Program-made: the position numbers and the translations under genes
Part shown: positions 23,630-34,762 of the stretch, in pieces
Numbering within the stretch: the first letter of the stretch is position 1
Layout: each line of letters begins with the position of its first letter
Source of the DNA: Euzebya sp.
GTDB taxonomy: Bacteria > Actinomycetota > Nitriliruptoria > Euzebyales > Euzebyaceae
DNA: 64,000 nt
NCBI RefSeq assembly: GCF_964222135.1
Contig: NZ_CAXQBR010000045.1
Location: 62,001 to 126,000, forward strand
Direction of reading: 5' to 3'
Notes under the pieces: generated by a model
What the model was told of the DNA's origin: nothing
Seen by the model: the letters and a program-made list of their open reading frames with translations, nothing else
Databases searched by the model: none

Positions 23630-24610
23630 ATGTTCACCCTCGCCGACATGCCCGACCTGATCGGCCGCACCGCCGTGGTCACCGGTGCGAACTCCGGCCT
23701 CGGCCTGCAGACGGTCAAGGCGCTGGCGGGCGCCGGCGCGACGGTCGTGATGACCGCCCGCACCCGTGAGAAGTTCGACGCCGCCGAGGCCGAGATCCGT
23801 CCCCTCAACCGCCGGGCGGACCTGCGGTTCGTCGAGCTCGACCTGGCCGACCTGTCGAGCGTCCGAACCGCGGCGGACGCGATCGCCGCCGCGCACGAGC
23901 GGGTGGACATCCTGGTCAACAACGCCGGGGTGATGTTCCCGCCGGAGTCCCCGACCGCCGACGGCCTCGAGCTGCAGCTGGGCACGAACCACTTCGGGCA
24001 CTTCGCGCTGACCGGCCTGCTCCTCGGCCCGCTGCTGGCCGCGGACGCCGCCCGGGTCGTGACCGTGTCCTCCGGCGCCCACCACATGGGGGAGATGGAC
24101 TTCGACGACCTCCACCAGCAGCGCCGCGACGGCTTCGACACCATCCGCCAGTACGGGCGCTCGAAGCTCGCCAACCTGCTGTTCGCCCTCGAGCTGCACC
24201 GCCGGTTCGACGCCGCCGGCGTGGCTGCCCGCAGCGTGGCGGCGCACCCGGGCTACACCGCGACGAACCTGCAGTCCGCCGGCGTGCGCCTTCCCGGCGG
24301 CGGGTGGGTGCACCGCATCGCCGACTGGGGTTCACGCGTGCTGAACCCGCTCGTCGGGATGGACGTCGAGCAGGGCGCGCTGCCCCAGATCCACGCCGCC
24401 GTCGGCGACGTCGAGGGCGGGACGTACTGGGGTCCGCAGGGGTTCGGTGAGCTGCGGGGCCCGGTGGGTCGGGCGGGGATCAGCCGGGCGGCGAGGGACG
24501 AGGACGTCGCCAGGCGGCTGTGGGAGGTCTCGGTGGAGACCACCGGCGTGGACTACGCGGCGCTGGCCGCGACGGGCCGGACCGCGAACGGCCCCTCGAC
24601 CGCGTCCTGA
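23630..24610 (+). CDS. short-chain dehydrogenase/reductase
   Basis: A 326-residue SDR with the extended substrate region seen in retinol-dehydrogenase-like and protochlorophyllide-reductase-like members. It has the cofactor motif VTGANSGLGLQTV (about residues 18-30), DILVNNAGVMFPP, the catalytic Ser in VTVSSGAHHMG and YGRSKLANLLF (Tyr-x-x-x-Lys). RSVAAHPGYTATNLQ follows, as in that group. ATG 23630 has a CAGGAG ribosome-binding site 8 nt upstream. The five 13-bp iterons lie immediately before this gene and may control it. Substrate unknown. Confidence 0.92.
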   Translation: MFTLADMPDLIGRTAVVTGANSGLGLQTVKALAGAGATVVMTARTREKFDAAEAEIRPLNRRADLRFVELDLADLSSVRTAADAIAAAHERVDILVNNAGVMFPPESPTADGLELQLGTNHFGHFALTGLLLGPLLAADAARVVTVSSGAHHMGEMDFDDLHQQRRDGFDTIRQYGRSKLANLLFALELHRRFDAAGVAARSVAAHPGYTATNLQSAGVRLPGGGWVHRIADWGSRVLNPLVGMDVEQGALPQIHAAVGDVEGGTYWGPQGFGELRGPVGRAGISRAARDEDVARRLWEVSVETTGVDYAALAATGRTANGPSTAS

Positions 24611-24638
24611 GGGGCGGTCGTCGGGGGCAGGACGTGGA

Positions 24639-24788
24639 CTAGCTGTCCCGCCAGTCGTGGATCTCCTCTTCCCAGCGGGTCCACTCGTCGTCGACGGGGA
24701 CCTTGACCTCGGCCTCCTCCAGGCTGTTGCGCGACTGGAGCCACGCGAGCCCGGCGCCGAAGAGGGTCACCCAGAGCACTTCAACCAT
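24639..24788 (-). CDS. 49-residue single-pass membrane protein (hypothetical)
   Basis: A short minus-strand gene starting ATG 24788 and ending TAG 24639. The N-terminus is one hydrophobic helix (VEVLWVTLFGAGLAWL), followed by a charged, Trp-rich tail with EWDRWEEEIHDWRDS. A GGAGG element lies 11 nt upstream of the ATG. Hydrophobic-then-amphipathic composition and a strong ribosome-binding site argue for a real gene, in a 350-bp stretch otherwise without genes. The function is unknown; small proteins of this type often bind membrane complexes. The gene is convergent with the SDR gene. Confidence 0.6.
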   Translation of the reverse strand: MVEVLWVTLFGAGLAWLQSRNSLEEAEVKVPVDDEWTRWEEEIHDWRDS

Positions 24789-24867
24789 CGCGTCGGTGTC
24801 CTCCACACTCCGTCAGGGTCTGCGTACCCTAACCGGCTCGGTCGGCTCCTACACGTCGCGGGTGAGG

Positions 24868-27061
<2,194 letters not shown>

Positions 27062-27073
27062 TGCGCCGCAGGC

Positions 27074-27152
27074 CCGCCGAGCCCCGACCGGAGGGAGGCT
27101 GCGGCTCGGCGGAAGAGCAAGGAACGGCCCCGAAGGGGCGCCAGGCGTTCCT
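27074..27152 (+). terminator. two hairpins downstream of ligA
   Basis: CCGCCGAGCC (27074-27083) pairs with GGCTCGGCGG (27103-27112). Next, AGGAACG (27120-27126) pairs with CGTTCCT (27146-27152), enclosing an inner GCCCC-GAA-GGGGC stem. Together they are a likely ligA terminator insulating the next operon. Confidence 0.6.
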
Positions 27153-27158
27153 GGTGGT

Positions 27159-27191
27159 TTGACTGCCGCTTTACCGCTGTGCCGATACCGT
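27159..27191 (+). promoter_or_regulatory. putative promoter of the MoxR operon
   Basis: TTGACT (27159-27164) is followed by GATACC (27184-27189) or TACCGT (27186-27191) at a spacing of 19-21 nt. Either hexamer places transcription start a few bases before ATG 27201, which has no ribosome-binding site, so a leaderless start is likely. Confidence 0.5.
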
Positions 27192-27200
27192 CATCGCCGT

Positions 27201-28157
27201 ATGTCGACGACCGACGCTGCTGGCGCGCCGTCCGGGGCGCCCGGCGGCGGACCGGTCCACCCCACCTGGCGCGACCTGCCGGGCGAGCCGCCCTACGGAC
27301 CCGTCCCCCCACCGCGGACGGCCCACATCGGCCCGGTCCCGGCCACCGCCCCCGTCGACGAGGGCTCGGCGATCAGCCCTGGCCAGATCGCCCTCGCGGT
27401 CGGCGGGGTCCTGCTGCTGGTGGCCATCGGCATCGGGGCCGCGCTGTTCCTGCTCGGCGACGACGACCCCGAGGTGGCGCAGGACGACCCCGCCCCCGAC
27501 GTCACCGTGGCGCCCGACGACCCGTTCGACCCCGATCCCCCAGACCAGACGGCACCCCAGGCCGACCCGCCGCAGGGCCAGCTCGAACCGGGCCCCGCGG
27601 CGTCGGGGACCGAGGAGCCGGAGGTCGAGGGGCCCGACTCGCCGGAGGGCGAGCTCGCCCCGGAGGGTGACGCCGAGCCCGGTGGTGAGGCACTGCCGCA
27701 GGAGCCGGGGGCCGCGCCCGCGCCGTCCCTCCCCCCGCTGCCACCCTCCCAGCCCGACGCCGACGCCGATGCGGGCGACGTCGACCTGCCCCGGCTGTTC
27801 GCCCTCCGCACGCTGCCGGCGGGCATGGGGGAGGAGTCGACCACCGTCCGCCAGACCACCAGGGACGACGAGGTCGTCACCGAGCAGACCACGATCCTCT
27901 CCGTCGACGACGGCGGCGAGGTGACCGTCCGCGCCACCCGCGCCGAGGACGCCCAGGCGCGCCTCGACGGGCTGCTCGAGGGGGAGACCACCGAGGACGT
28001 CACGATCGCCGGCGAGCCCGCGCACCTGTTCGAGGACGGCAGGCTGGTGTGGCTGGTGCCCGGCGACCCCGACACCCTCATCGAGGTCACCGGGCCCGAG
28101 GACGTCCGCACCTCGGATCTGGTCACGATCGCCCAGGGGCTGGAGCTCCTCCGGTAG
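27201..28157 (+). CDS. anchored acidic protein, first gene of a Bat-like operon
   Basis: A 318-residue protein that I do not recognise as a named family. A Pro/Gly-rich cytoplasmic N-terminus (about 60 residues) is followed by one membrane helix (IALAVGGVLLLVAIGIGAALFLL). A long Pro/Glu/Asp linker (about residues 85-195) leads to a compact C-terminal domain of about 120 residues with LRTLPAGMGEESTTVRQT, AQARLDGLLEGETTEDVTI and VWLVPGDPDTLIEVTGPEDV. Orientation suggests the C-terminal domain lies outside. It is 9 bp upstream of moxR, so it is probably a client or surface component of that system. Confidence 0.7.
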   Translation: MSTTDAAGAPSGAPGGGPVHPTWRDLPGEPPYGPVPPPRTAHIGPVPATAPVDEGSAISPGQIALAVGGVLLLVAIGIGAALFLLGDDDPEVAQDDPAPDVTVAPDDPFDPDPPDQTAPQADPPQGQLEPGPAASGTEEPEVEGPDSPEGELAPEGDAEPGGEALPQEPGAAPAPSLPPLPPSQPDADADAGDVDLPRLFALRTLPAGMGEESTTVRQTTRDDEVVTEQTTILSVDDGGEVTVRATRAEDAQARLDGLLEGETTEDVTIAGEPAHLFEDGRLVWLVPGDPDTLIEVTGPEDVRTSDLVTIAQGLELLR

Positions 28158-28166
28158 GGGGCCGAC

Positions 28167-29450
28167 ATGGACGAACCCGAGATGATGACACCGGCCGAGT
28201 CCGGGGAGGCGCTGACCCGCGTCCGCGCCGAGATCGGGCGGATCATGGTCGGCCAGCAGCGCGTGGTCGAGCGGGTGCTGGTGGCGCTGCTGTCCGGCGG
28301 CCACTGCCTGCTCGAGGGGGCGCCCGGCCTGGGGAAGACCCGGCTGCTCACCACCCTCGCGACGACGCTCGGTGGGTCGTTCAACCGCATCCAGTTCACC
28401 CCGGACCTGCTGCCGAGCGACATCGTCGGCACCCGGATCTGGCGCCAGGAGGAGAGCCGGTTCACCGTCGAGCGCGGCCCGGTGTTCGCGAACTTCGTGC
28501 TGACCGACGAGATCAACCGCGCCCCCGCCAAGGTCCAGTCGGCCCTGCTCGAGGTCATGGCGGAGAAGCAGGTGACCATCGGCGGGGAGACCTTCGCGGT
28601 CGACCGGCCGTTCCTGGTCCTCGCCACCCAGAACCCGATCGAGTCCGAGGGCGTCTACCAGCTGCCCGAGGCCCAGCGCGACCGGTTCCTGATGAAGATC
28701 CCGGTGGACTACCCGGCGGGTCCCCACGAGGAGCTCGAGATCGTCCGCCGCGCCGCCGGCGACCCCGTCGAGCCGCGCCGGATCCTCAGCCTCGACGAGG
28801 TGCGCAGCCTGCAGGCGACCACCCGCGGCGTCCACGTCGACCCGCGCGTCGCCGACTACGCGGTCCGGCTGGTGATGGCCACCCGTGACCCGGTCCGGTA
28901 CGGCCTCGACAGCCTGGGGGACATGATCGCGTTCGGGGCCAGCCCCCGCGCCTCGATCGGCCTGGTGGAGGGGGCGCGGGCGATGGCGCTGATGCGCGGT
29001 CGGGGGAGCGTCGACGCCCAGGACATCTACGACATCGCCTACGACGTGCTCAACCACCGGCTGGTGCTGTCCTTCGACGCGGTGGCCGACGGCGTGACCG
29101 TCGACGAGGTGCTGTACCACCTGCTGACGACGATCCCGGCGCCGAGCCTCGGCGGGTACCAGCCGACCCCCCACCCCTCCGCCCGTCACCACCCCGCCCA
29201 CGTGGCGGCACCCCAGGGTCCGCCCCCGCCGTCCCCCGCCCTCGACGGCCCGCCGGTGCCGACCGAGGTCGGCGAGCGCGCGCAGCTGGCGACGCCCTAC
29301 GGCGTCGCTGCGGTCACCGGCGAGTTCCAGGGCCAGCGCGACGCCGCCCGAGGGGTGGACCGACCCGCAGCGGACCGCGAGCCGCCGGAGGCCGCGAGCG
29401 GTGCGGACGACGCCGACGGCTCCGGCGGCCCGCTCGCGCCGCCCCCATGA
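28167..29450 (+). CDS. MoxR-family AAA+ ATPase
   Basis: A 427-residue AAA+ protein. It has RIMVGQQRVVERVLVALLSG, Walker A EGAPGLGKTRLL, the family signature RIQFTPDLLPSDIVGT, Walker B FVLTDEINRAPAKVQSALLE, sensor 1 LATQNPIESEG and the arginine-rich YQLPEAQRDRF. The last 100 residues form a Pro/Ala-rich tail not usual for MoxR. MoxR proteins act as chaperones with VWA-domain partners, and here genes for a DUF58 protein and a VWA protein follow directly. The stop overlaps the DUF58 start (ATGA). Confidence 0.94.
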   Translation: MDEPEMMTPAESGEALTRVRAEIGRIMVGQQRVVERVLVALLSGGHCLLEGAPGLGKTRLLTTLATTLGGSFNRIQFTPDLLPSDIVGTRIWRQEESRFTVERGPVFANFVLTDEINRAPAKVQSALLEVMAEKQVTIGGETFAVDRPFLVLATQNPIESEGVYQLPEAQRDRFLMKIPVDYPAGPHEELEIVRRAAGDPVEPRRILSLDEVRSLQATTRGVHVDPRVADYAVRLVMATRDPVRYGLDSLGDMIAFGASPRASIGLVEGARAMALMRGRGSVDAQDIYDIAYDVLNHRLVLSFDAVADGVTVDEVLYHLLTTIPAPSLGGYQPTPHPSARHHPAHVAAPQGPPPPSPALDGPPVPTEVGERAQLATPYGVAAVTGEFQGQRDAARGVDRPAADREPPEAASGADDADGSGGPLAPPP

Positions 29451-30394
29451 GCCAGCCGGCGACCACCCCCGCGGGCCGGGCCCCGCGGCTGGACGCGTTC
29501 GGCCGTCTGGAGCTCGCCATCCAGCGCCGGCTCGAGGGGCGCCTCCACGGCGACCACCTCGGCCTCCTGCCGGGGCACGGCAGCGAGCTCGGCGAGGCGC
29601 GGCGCTACCGGCCCGGGGACGACGTCCGGCGCATCGACTGGGCGGTGACCGCCAGGACGACCGCCACCCACGTGCGGGACACCATCGCCGACCACGAGCT
29701 GACCACGATCGGGGTGCTCGACCTCTCAGGCTCGATCCACTTCGGCACCGGCCGGCGGATCAAGCGCGACGTCGCGATCGAGGTGCTCGGCGGCCTCGGG
29801 TTCGTCACCGCCCACGGCGTCAACCGGTTCGGGGCGCTGGCCCTGCACCCGGCGGGGGAGCGCTGGTACCCGCCGGCGAGCGGGCGCCACCACGTGCACG
29901 CCACCCTCCGCCGCATCGCCCGCCTGCCCCGTGCGAACGCCGCGACCGCGGGGGAGGGGTCGGCCGAGGTCGACCTCGCCCGCGGCCTCGCCCGCGCCGG
30001 ACGTCTGGCCCGCCGCCGCGGGTTCGTGGTGGTGATCAGCGACTTCATGGGCACGCCGGCCTGGAGCCGCCGGCTGCGGGCTCTCGTCGAGCGCCACGAC
30101 GTCATGGCCGTCGAGGTCGTCGACCCCCGCGAGCTGACGCTCCCGGACGTCGGCTACCTGACCGTCGCGGACCCCGAGACGGGTCGCCGGCGGGTCGTCG
30201 ACACCGGAGACGCCCGCCTGCGCGAGCGCTACGCCCGCGCGGCCGCCGCCCAGCGCGCCGCCGTCGCCGCGGACATACGCCGCGCCGGCGCGGACCACCT
30301 GCAGGTCCGGACCGACGCCGACTGGCTGGCCGACCTGCTGCGGCACATCGAGGTGCGGCGCCGGTCGCGCATGACCCGGTCGGCGAGGCGCTAG
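29447..30394 (+). CDS. DUF58 domain protein (VWA-like MoxR partner)
   Basis: A 315-residue protein with the DUF58 signature GEARRYRPGDDVRRIDWAVTART (quoted as RRYRPGDDVRRIDW), then a VWA-like core starting IGVLDLSGSIHFGTG, in which the metal-site DxSxS is DLSGS. Later, RGFVVVISDFMGTPAW and VEVVDPRELTLPDVGYLTV are typical of the family. There are no membrane helices. It overlaps moxR by 4 bp and the VWA gene follows after 2 bp. The order MoxR-DUF58-VWA is the conserved Bat/MoxR arrangement. Confidence 0.92.
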   Translation: MSQPATTPAGRAPRLDAFGRLELAIQRRLEGRLHGDHLGLLPGHGSELGEARRYRPGDDVRRIDWAVTARTTATHVRDTIADHELTTIGVLDLSGSIHFGTGRRIKRDVAIEVLGGLGFVTAHGVNRFGALALHPAGERWYPPASGRHHVHATLRRIARLPRANAATAGEGSAEVDLARGLARAGRLARRRGFVVVISDFMGTPAWSRRLRALVERHDVMAVEVVDPRELTLPDVGYLTVADPETGRRRVVDTGDARLRERYARAAAAQRAAVAADIRRAGADHLQVRTDADWLADLLRHIEVRRRSRMTRSARR

Positions 30395-30396
30395 CG

Positions 30397-31356
30397 GTGT
30401 TCGTCGCGCCGTGGCTGCTGGGCCTGCTGGTCCTGCCCCTCGCCCTCGTCATCGCCTACGCGATCCGCCAGCGCCGGCGGAGCGCGTACGCGGTGCAGTT
30501 CACGAACCTGGACCTGCTCGACGAGATCGCGCCCGACTCCCCGGGCTGGCGCCGCCACCTGCCGGCCGCCGCCCTGGTCCTGGCCCTCACGGTCCTGGTG
30601 GTCGGCCTGGCCCGCCCGACCCGCGAGGTGGAGGTGCCGGTGGAGGCCTCGACGGTCGTCCTGGCCCTGGACGTGTCCATCTCGATGGACGCGAGCGACG
30701 TGGAGCCGCGACGGCTGGAGGCCGCCCAGCAGGCCGCCTACCGGTTCCTCGACCAGGTCCCCGACCAGGTCCGCGTCGGCCTGGTGTCCTTCGCCGAGAC
30801 CGCGGTCGCCAACGTGGCGCCGACCGAGGACCGCAGCACGATCCGCTCGGCCATCGAGCGGCTCCAGCTGCGGCCCGGCACCGCGATCGGCGAGGCGATC
30901 CTCACCGCTGTCGACCTGATCCAGGCCGACCTGGCTGCCCTCCAGGCCGAGCAGACCGACCCCGAGGAGAACCCCGCGACCATCGTGGTGCTGTCCGACG
31001 GCGACACGACGGCGGGACGGCCCGACGCGGTCGGCGTGGAGGCGGCGCAGGAGGCCGACATCGCGGTGTCGACGATCAGCTTCGGCACCCGCGAGGGGAT
31101 CATCGTCTTCCAGGGCCAGATCGTCCCGGTCCCCGCGAACGGCGAGGCGCTGCAGCGGATCGCCGACGAGACCGGCGGGCGGTTCTTCGACGCCGAGAGC
31201 GCCGAGGCCCTCACCGAGGTGTTCGAGACCCTCGGCGTCGCCGTCGGGGTCCGCACCGAGCAGGTCGAGGTCGTGGTCCCGTTCATGGTCGCCGCCCTGA
31301 TCCTCGGGACCGCCGCGGCGGTCATGTCCCTCATCTGGTTCAGCCGGCTGCCCTGA
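30397..31356 (+). CDS. BatA-like membrane protein with VWA domain
   Basis: A 319-residue protein with two N-terminal membrane segments ([20 protein letters not shown] and [18 protein letters not shown]). A VWA domain follows, with an intact [15 protein letters not shown], the Thr in [10 protein letters not shown] and the Asp in [13 protein letters not shown]-terminal helix ([19 protein letters not shown]) closes it. Start GTG 30397 is two bases after the DUF58 stop. BatA proteins work with MoxR in envelope stress, but no BatB/BatD partner follows. Instead a promoter and gatC come next. Confidence 0.91.
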   Translation: MFVAPWLLGLLVLPLALVIAYAIRQRRRSAYAVQFTNLDLLDEIAPDSPGWRRHLPAAALVLALTVLVVGLARPTREVEVPVEASTVVLALDVSISMDASDVEPRRLEAAQQAAYRFLDQVPDQVRVGLVSFAETAVANVAPTEDRSTIRSAIERLQLRPGTAIGEAILTAVDLIQADLAALQAEQTDPEENPATIVVLSDGDTTAGRPDAVGVEAAQEADIAVSTISFGTREGIIVFQGQIVPVPANGEALQRIADETGGRFFDAESAEALTEVFETLGVAVGVRTEQVEVVVPFMVAALILGTAAAVMSLIWFSRLP

Positions 31357-31371
31357 CCCCGCGCGAGCGGG

Positions 31372-31410
31372 TAGCGTCGGGCGCCGATCCGACCCGTCCC
31401 CGACGGAGGT
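31372..31410 (+). promoter_or_regulatory. putative gatCAB promoter and ribosome-binding site
   Basis: TAGCGT (31372-31377) is a -10-like hexamer in the gap before gatC. A strong GGAGGT (31405-31410) precedes the GTG start at 31422 by 11 nt. Confidence 0.4.
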
Positions 31411-31421
31411 CCCGCTCCACC

Positions 31422-31721
31422 GTGGCACTCACCGAGTCCGAAGTCCGGCACGTCGCGATGCTGGCCCAGATCGCCCTCACCGACGACGAGGTGCACGACC
31501 TCGCGCCGCAGCTGGCCGAGATCCTGACCTACGCCGAGGCGGTGTCGGAGGTCGCGGCCGCCGACGTGCCGCCGACCTCCCACCCCTACCCGCTGCGCAA
31601 CGTGTTCCGCGACGACGACGAGGTCGCCGAGCCCCTCCCCCCGGCGCAGGTCGTCGCCAACGCCCCACAGGCCGAGGACGACCAGTTCCGCGTCCCGCGC
31701 ATCGTGGGGGAGGGGGCGTGA
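31422..31721 (+). CDS. gatC: Asp-tRNA(Asn)/Glu-tRNA(Gln) amidotransferase subunit C
   Basis: A 99-residue subunit that tethers GatA and GatB. It shows [21 protein letters not shown] (first 20 residues of the family domain), [29 protein letters not shown] and a C-terminus ending [11 protein letters not shown]. Start GTG 31422 follows GGAGGT. The stop overlaps the gatA start by 4 bp (GTGA), as expected for stoichiometric subunits. Confidence 0.95.
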   Translation: MALTESEVRHVAMLAQIALTDDEVHDLAPQLAEILTYAEAVSEVAAADVPPTSHPYPLRNVFRDDDEVAEPLPPAQVVANAPQAEDDQFRVPRIVGEGA

Positions 31722-33241
31722 GCCTCGTCACCCGCACCGCCGCCCCGCTCGCCGAGCTGATGGCCGCCGGCGAGGTCTCCGCCGTCGAGGTGACGCGGGC
31801 CCACCTCGACCGGATCGCCGAGACCGACGACCGCACCGGCGCGTGGCTCACCGTCACCGCCGACGCCGCGCTGGACGCCGCTAGGGCCGTCGACGAACGC
31901 CGGGCCGCCGGCGATGCCCTCGGCCCGCTCGCAGGGATCCCCGTCGCGGTCAAGGACGTGATGTGCACCGAGGGGGTCACGACGACCGCCGGCTCGAAGA
32001 TCCTCGAGACGTTCGTCCCGCCCTACGACGCGACGGTCGTCGCCAAGGTCAAGGCCGCCGGCGGGATAGTCCTCGGCAAGACCAACATGGACGAGTTCGC
32101 GATGGGCTCGTCGACCGAGAACTCGGCGTTCGGGGACTGCCACAACCCCTGGGACCTCGGCCGGATCCCGGGCGGCTCCTCCGGCGGGTCGGCGGCCGCG
32201 GTCGCGGCGTTCCAGGCGCCGCTCGGGCTCGGCACCGACACCGGCGGGTCCATCCGGCAGCCGGCCAGCGTCACCGGCACGGTCGGGATCAAGCCGACCT
32301 ACGGGCGGGCGTCGCGGTACGGGCTGATCGCCTTCGCCTCGTCCCTCGACCAGGCCGGCACCTTCGGCCGCACCGTCCGCGACGCCGCCGCCGGCCTCGA
32401 GGTGATCTGCGGCCACGACCCACGGGACTCCACCTCGATCCCCGATCCGGTCGGCTCCTACGTCGACGCCCTCGACGGCGGCGTGGAGGGCCTGCGGGTC
32501 GGCGTGGTCACCGACTTCATGGCCGAGGGCGCCGAGCCCGGCGTCGTCGCCGCGGTCCGGGCGGCGATCGACCGGCTGGACGCGCTCGGGGCCGAGGTCG
32601 TGGAGGTGTCCCTCCCCCACGCCTCCTACGGGCTGCCGGCCTACTACCTGATCGCCCCGTCGGAGGCGTCGGCGAACCTCAGCCGCTACGACGGGGTGCG
32701 CTACGGCCTGCGCGTCGACGCCGACACCACCGCAGAGATGATGGCCGCCACGCGCGCCGCCGGGTTCGGACCGGAGGTCAAGCGCCGCGTCATGATCGGC
32801 ACCTACGCGCTGTCCGCAGGCTACTACGACGCCTACTACGGGCAGGCCCAGAAGGTCCGCACGCTGATCATCCGGGACTTCGAGGCCGCGTTCGCGACGG
32901 CCGACGTCCTGGTCGGTCCGACGTGTCCCACCACCGCGTTCCCGCTCGGCGCGAAGACCGCCGACCCGCTCGCGATGTACCTGAACGACGTCTACGCGGT
33001 GCCGGCCAGCCTGGCCGGGATGCCCGCGATGAGCCTGCCGGTGGGCCTTGACGACGCGTCGCCGGAGGCGGCAGGACGACACGGCCTGCCGGTCGGGCTG
33101 CAGCTGGTCGCCCCCCTCCTCGGCGAGGCGCGCATGCTGCGCGCCGCCGCCGCGCTCGAGGCCGACCTCGACCTGGACCTGACCCCGCGCGGTCCGAACG
33201 CGCTGCCGGCCCCGACCGCTGAGGAGGTGACGCCCCGATGA
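31718..33241 (+). CDS. gatA: Asp-tRNA(Asn)/Glu-tRNA(Gln) amidotransferase subunit A
   Basis: A 507-residue amidase-signature glutaminase. It releases ammonia from glutamine, which GatB uses to amidate mischarged Glu-tRNA(Gln) or Asp-tRNA(Asn). The triad is visible: Lys in [12 protein letters not shown], the cis-Ser in [14 protein letters not shown] and the nucleophile Ser in [29 protein letters not shown] and [20 protein letters not shown] (substrate pocket) are also present. It overlaps gatC and gatB by 4 bp each. Confidence 0.97.
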   Translation: MSLVTRTAAPLAELMAAGEVSAVEVTRAHLDRIAETDDRTGAWLTVTADAALDAARAVDERRAAGDALGPLAGIPVAVKDVMCTEGVTTTAGSKILETFVPPYDATVVAKVKAAGGIVLGKTNMDEFAMGSSTENSAFGDCHNPWDLGRIPGGSSGGSAAAVAAFQAPLGLGTDTGGSIRQPASVTGTVGIKPTYGRASRYGLIAFASSLDQAGTFGRTVRDAAAGLEVICGHDPRDSTSIPDPVGSYVDALDGGVEGLRVGVVTDFMAEGAEPGVVAAVRAAIDRLDALGAEVVEVSLPHASYGLPAYYLIAPSEASANLSRYDGVRYGLRVDADTTAEMMAATRAAGFGPEVKRRVMIGTYALSAGYYDAYYGQAQKVRTLIIRDFEAAFATADVLVGPTCPTTAFPLGAKTADPLAMYLNDVYAVPASLAGMPAMSLPVGLDDASPEAAGRHGLPVGLQLVAPLLGEARMLRAAAALEADLDLDLTPRGPNALPAPTAEEVTPR

Positions 33242-34677
33242 GCGACTGGGAGGCCGTGATCGGGCTCGAGGTCCACGTCGAGCTCGCCACGAAGACCAAG
33301 ATGTTCTCGGCGTGCCCCAACGCGTTCGGCGGGGACCCCAACACGCGGGTGACCGCGGTCGACCTCGGCCTGCCCGGCACGCTGCCCGTGGTCAACGGCC
33401 GCGCGGTGGAGTACGCGATCCGCCTGGGCCTGGCGCTCGACTGCGACATCGCCCCGTCCAGCCAGTTCCACCGGAAGAACTACTTCTACCCGGACATGCC
33501 GAAGAACTACCAGATCAGCCAGTACGACGTGCCGATCTGCGCCGACGGGCACCTGGACGTCACCCTCGCAGACGGCACCACCACCCGCGTCGGCATCACC
33601 CGGGTGCACATGGAGGAGGACACCGGCAAGTCCACGCACGTCGGTGGATCCGGTCGCATCCACGGGGCCGAGCACTCCCTCGTCGACTACAACCGCGCGG
33701 GGGTGCCGCTGCTCGAGTGCGTCTCCGAGCCGGACATCCGCAGCCCGGAGGAGGCCCAGGCCTACCTGACCGAGCTGCGGGCGATCGTCCTCGCCCTCGG
33801 CATCTCCGACGCGAAGCTCGAGGAGGGGTCGATGCGGTGCGACGCGAACGTCAGCGTCCACCGGGCCGGGACCCCCTACGGCACCCGTGCGGAGATCAAG
33901 AACATGAACTCCGTCCGCTCCCTCGGTCGGGCGATCAGCTACGAGATCACCCGCCAGATCGACGTGCTCGAGGCCGGCGGCGAGGTCGTCCAGGAGACCC
34001 GCCACTGGGACGAGGACGCCGGGGTCACCTCGACGCTCCGCCGCAAGGAGACCCTCGAGGACTACCGCTACTTCCCCGACCCCGACCTGGTCGAGGTGGC
34101 GCCCGACCCGTCGTGGGTGGAGGAGATCCGGGCGTCCCTGCCCGAGCTGCCCGCACAGACCCGCGCCCGGCTGGTGGCCGAGGTCGGGTTGTCGGCCGCC
34201 GACGCCACCGTGCTGCACGACGCCGGCCTGGTCCCGCTGCTCGACGCCACGGTCGCCGAGGGCGGGGACGCCGTGGAGGCCGCCAAGTGGCTCGCGAACG
34301 AGGTCGCCGGCTGGCAGAACGAGACCGGGCGGACCGCGGTCGAGGCCATCTCCGGCGCGCACCTGGCCCAGCTGCTCACGCTCATCGCCGACGGCACCCT
34401 CGCCAAGGGCGGAGCGCGGAGGGTCCTCGCCGACGTCCTCGACGGCAAGGGCACCCCGGCCGAGCTGGCGGAGGGGCACGCCCAGATCTCCGACACCTCC
34501 GAGATCGAGCGGATCGTCGACCAGGTCATCGCCGAGCAGGCCGACGCCGCCCAGAAGGTGCGGGAGGGGAACGCCAAGGCGATCGGCGCCCTCGTCGGGG
34601 GTGTGATGCGCGCCTCGGGCGGGAAGGCCAACCCCGGCGTCGTCAACCGGCTCCTCGCCGAGAAGCTGTCGAGCTGA
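33238..34677 (+). CDS. gatB: Asp-tRNA(Asn)/Glu-tRNA(Gln) amidotransferase subunit B
   Basis: A 479-residue kinase/amidotransferase subunit. It starts [20 protein letters not shown] and has the zinc/Mg region CPNAFGG, the family signature [41 protein letters not shown] and [10 protein letters not shown]. The tRNA-binding tail (YqeY-like) ends [20 protein letters not shown]. The ATG overlaps the gatA stop (ATGA). Like most actinobacteria, this organism probably makes Gln-tRNA by transamidation. Confidence 0.97.
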   Translation: MSDWEAVIGLEVHVELATKTKMFSACPNAFGGDPNTRVTAVDLGLPGTLPVVNGRAVEYAIRLGLALDCDIAPSSQFHRKNYFYPDMPKNYQISQYDVPICADGHLDVTLADGTTTRVGITRVHMEEDTGKSTHVGGSGRIHGAEHSLVDYNRAGVPLLECVSEPDIRSPEEAQAYLTELRAIVLALGISDAKLEEGSMRCDANVSVHRAGTPYGTRAEIKNMNSVRSLGRAISYEITRQIDVLEAGGEVVQETRHWDEDAGVTSTLRRKETLEDYRYFPDPDLVEVAPDPSWVEEIRASLPELPAQTRARLVAEVGLSAADATVLHDAGLVPLLDATVAEGGDAVEAAKWLANEVAGWQNETGRTAVEAISGAHLAQLLTLIADGTLAKGGARRVLADVLDGKGTPAELAEGHAQISDTSEIERIVDQVIAEQADAAQKVREGNAKAIGALVGGVMRASGGKANPGVVNRLLAEKLSS

Positions 34678-34762
34678 CCGCCCCCCCGGACGCCACGATC
34701 GTGCCGACCCCAACGGTTTTAGCAGACGTTCGTCCTGTCCTCTTCGTGGGGAGCCTGGGACC

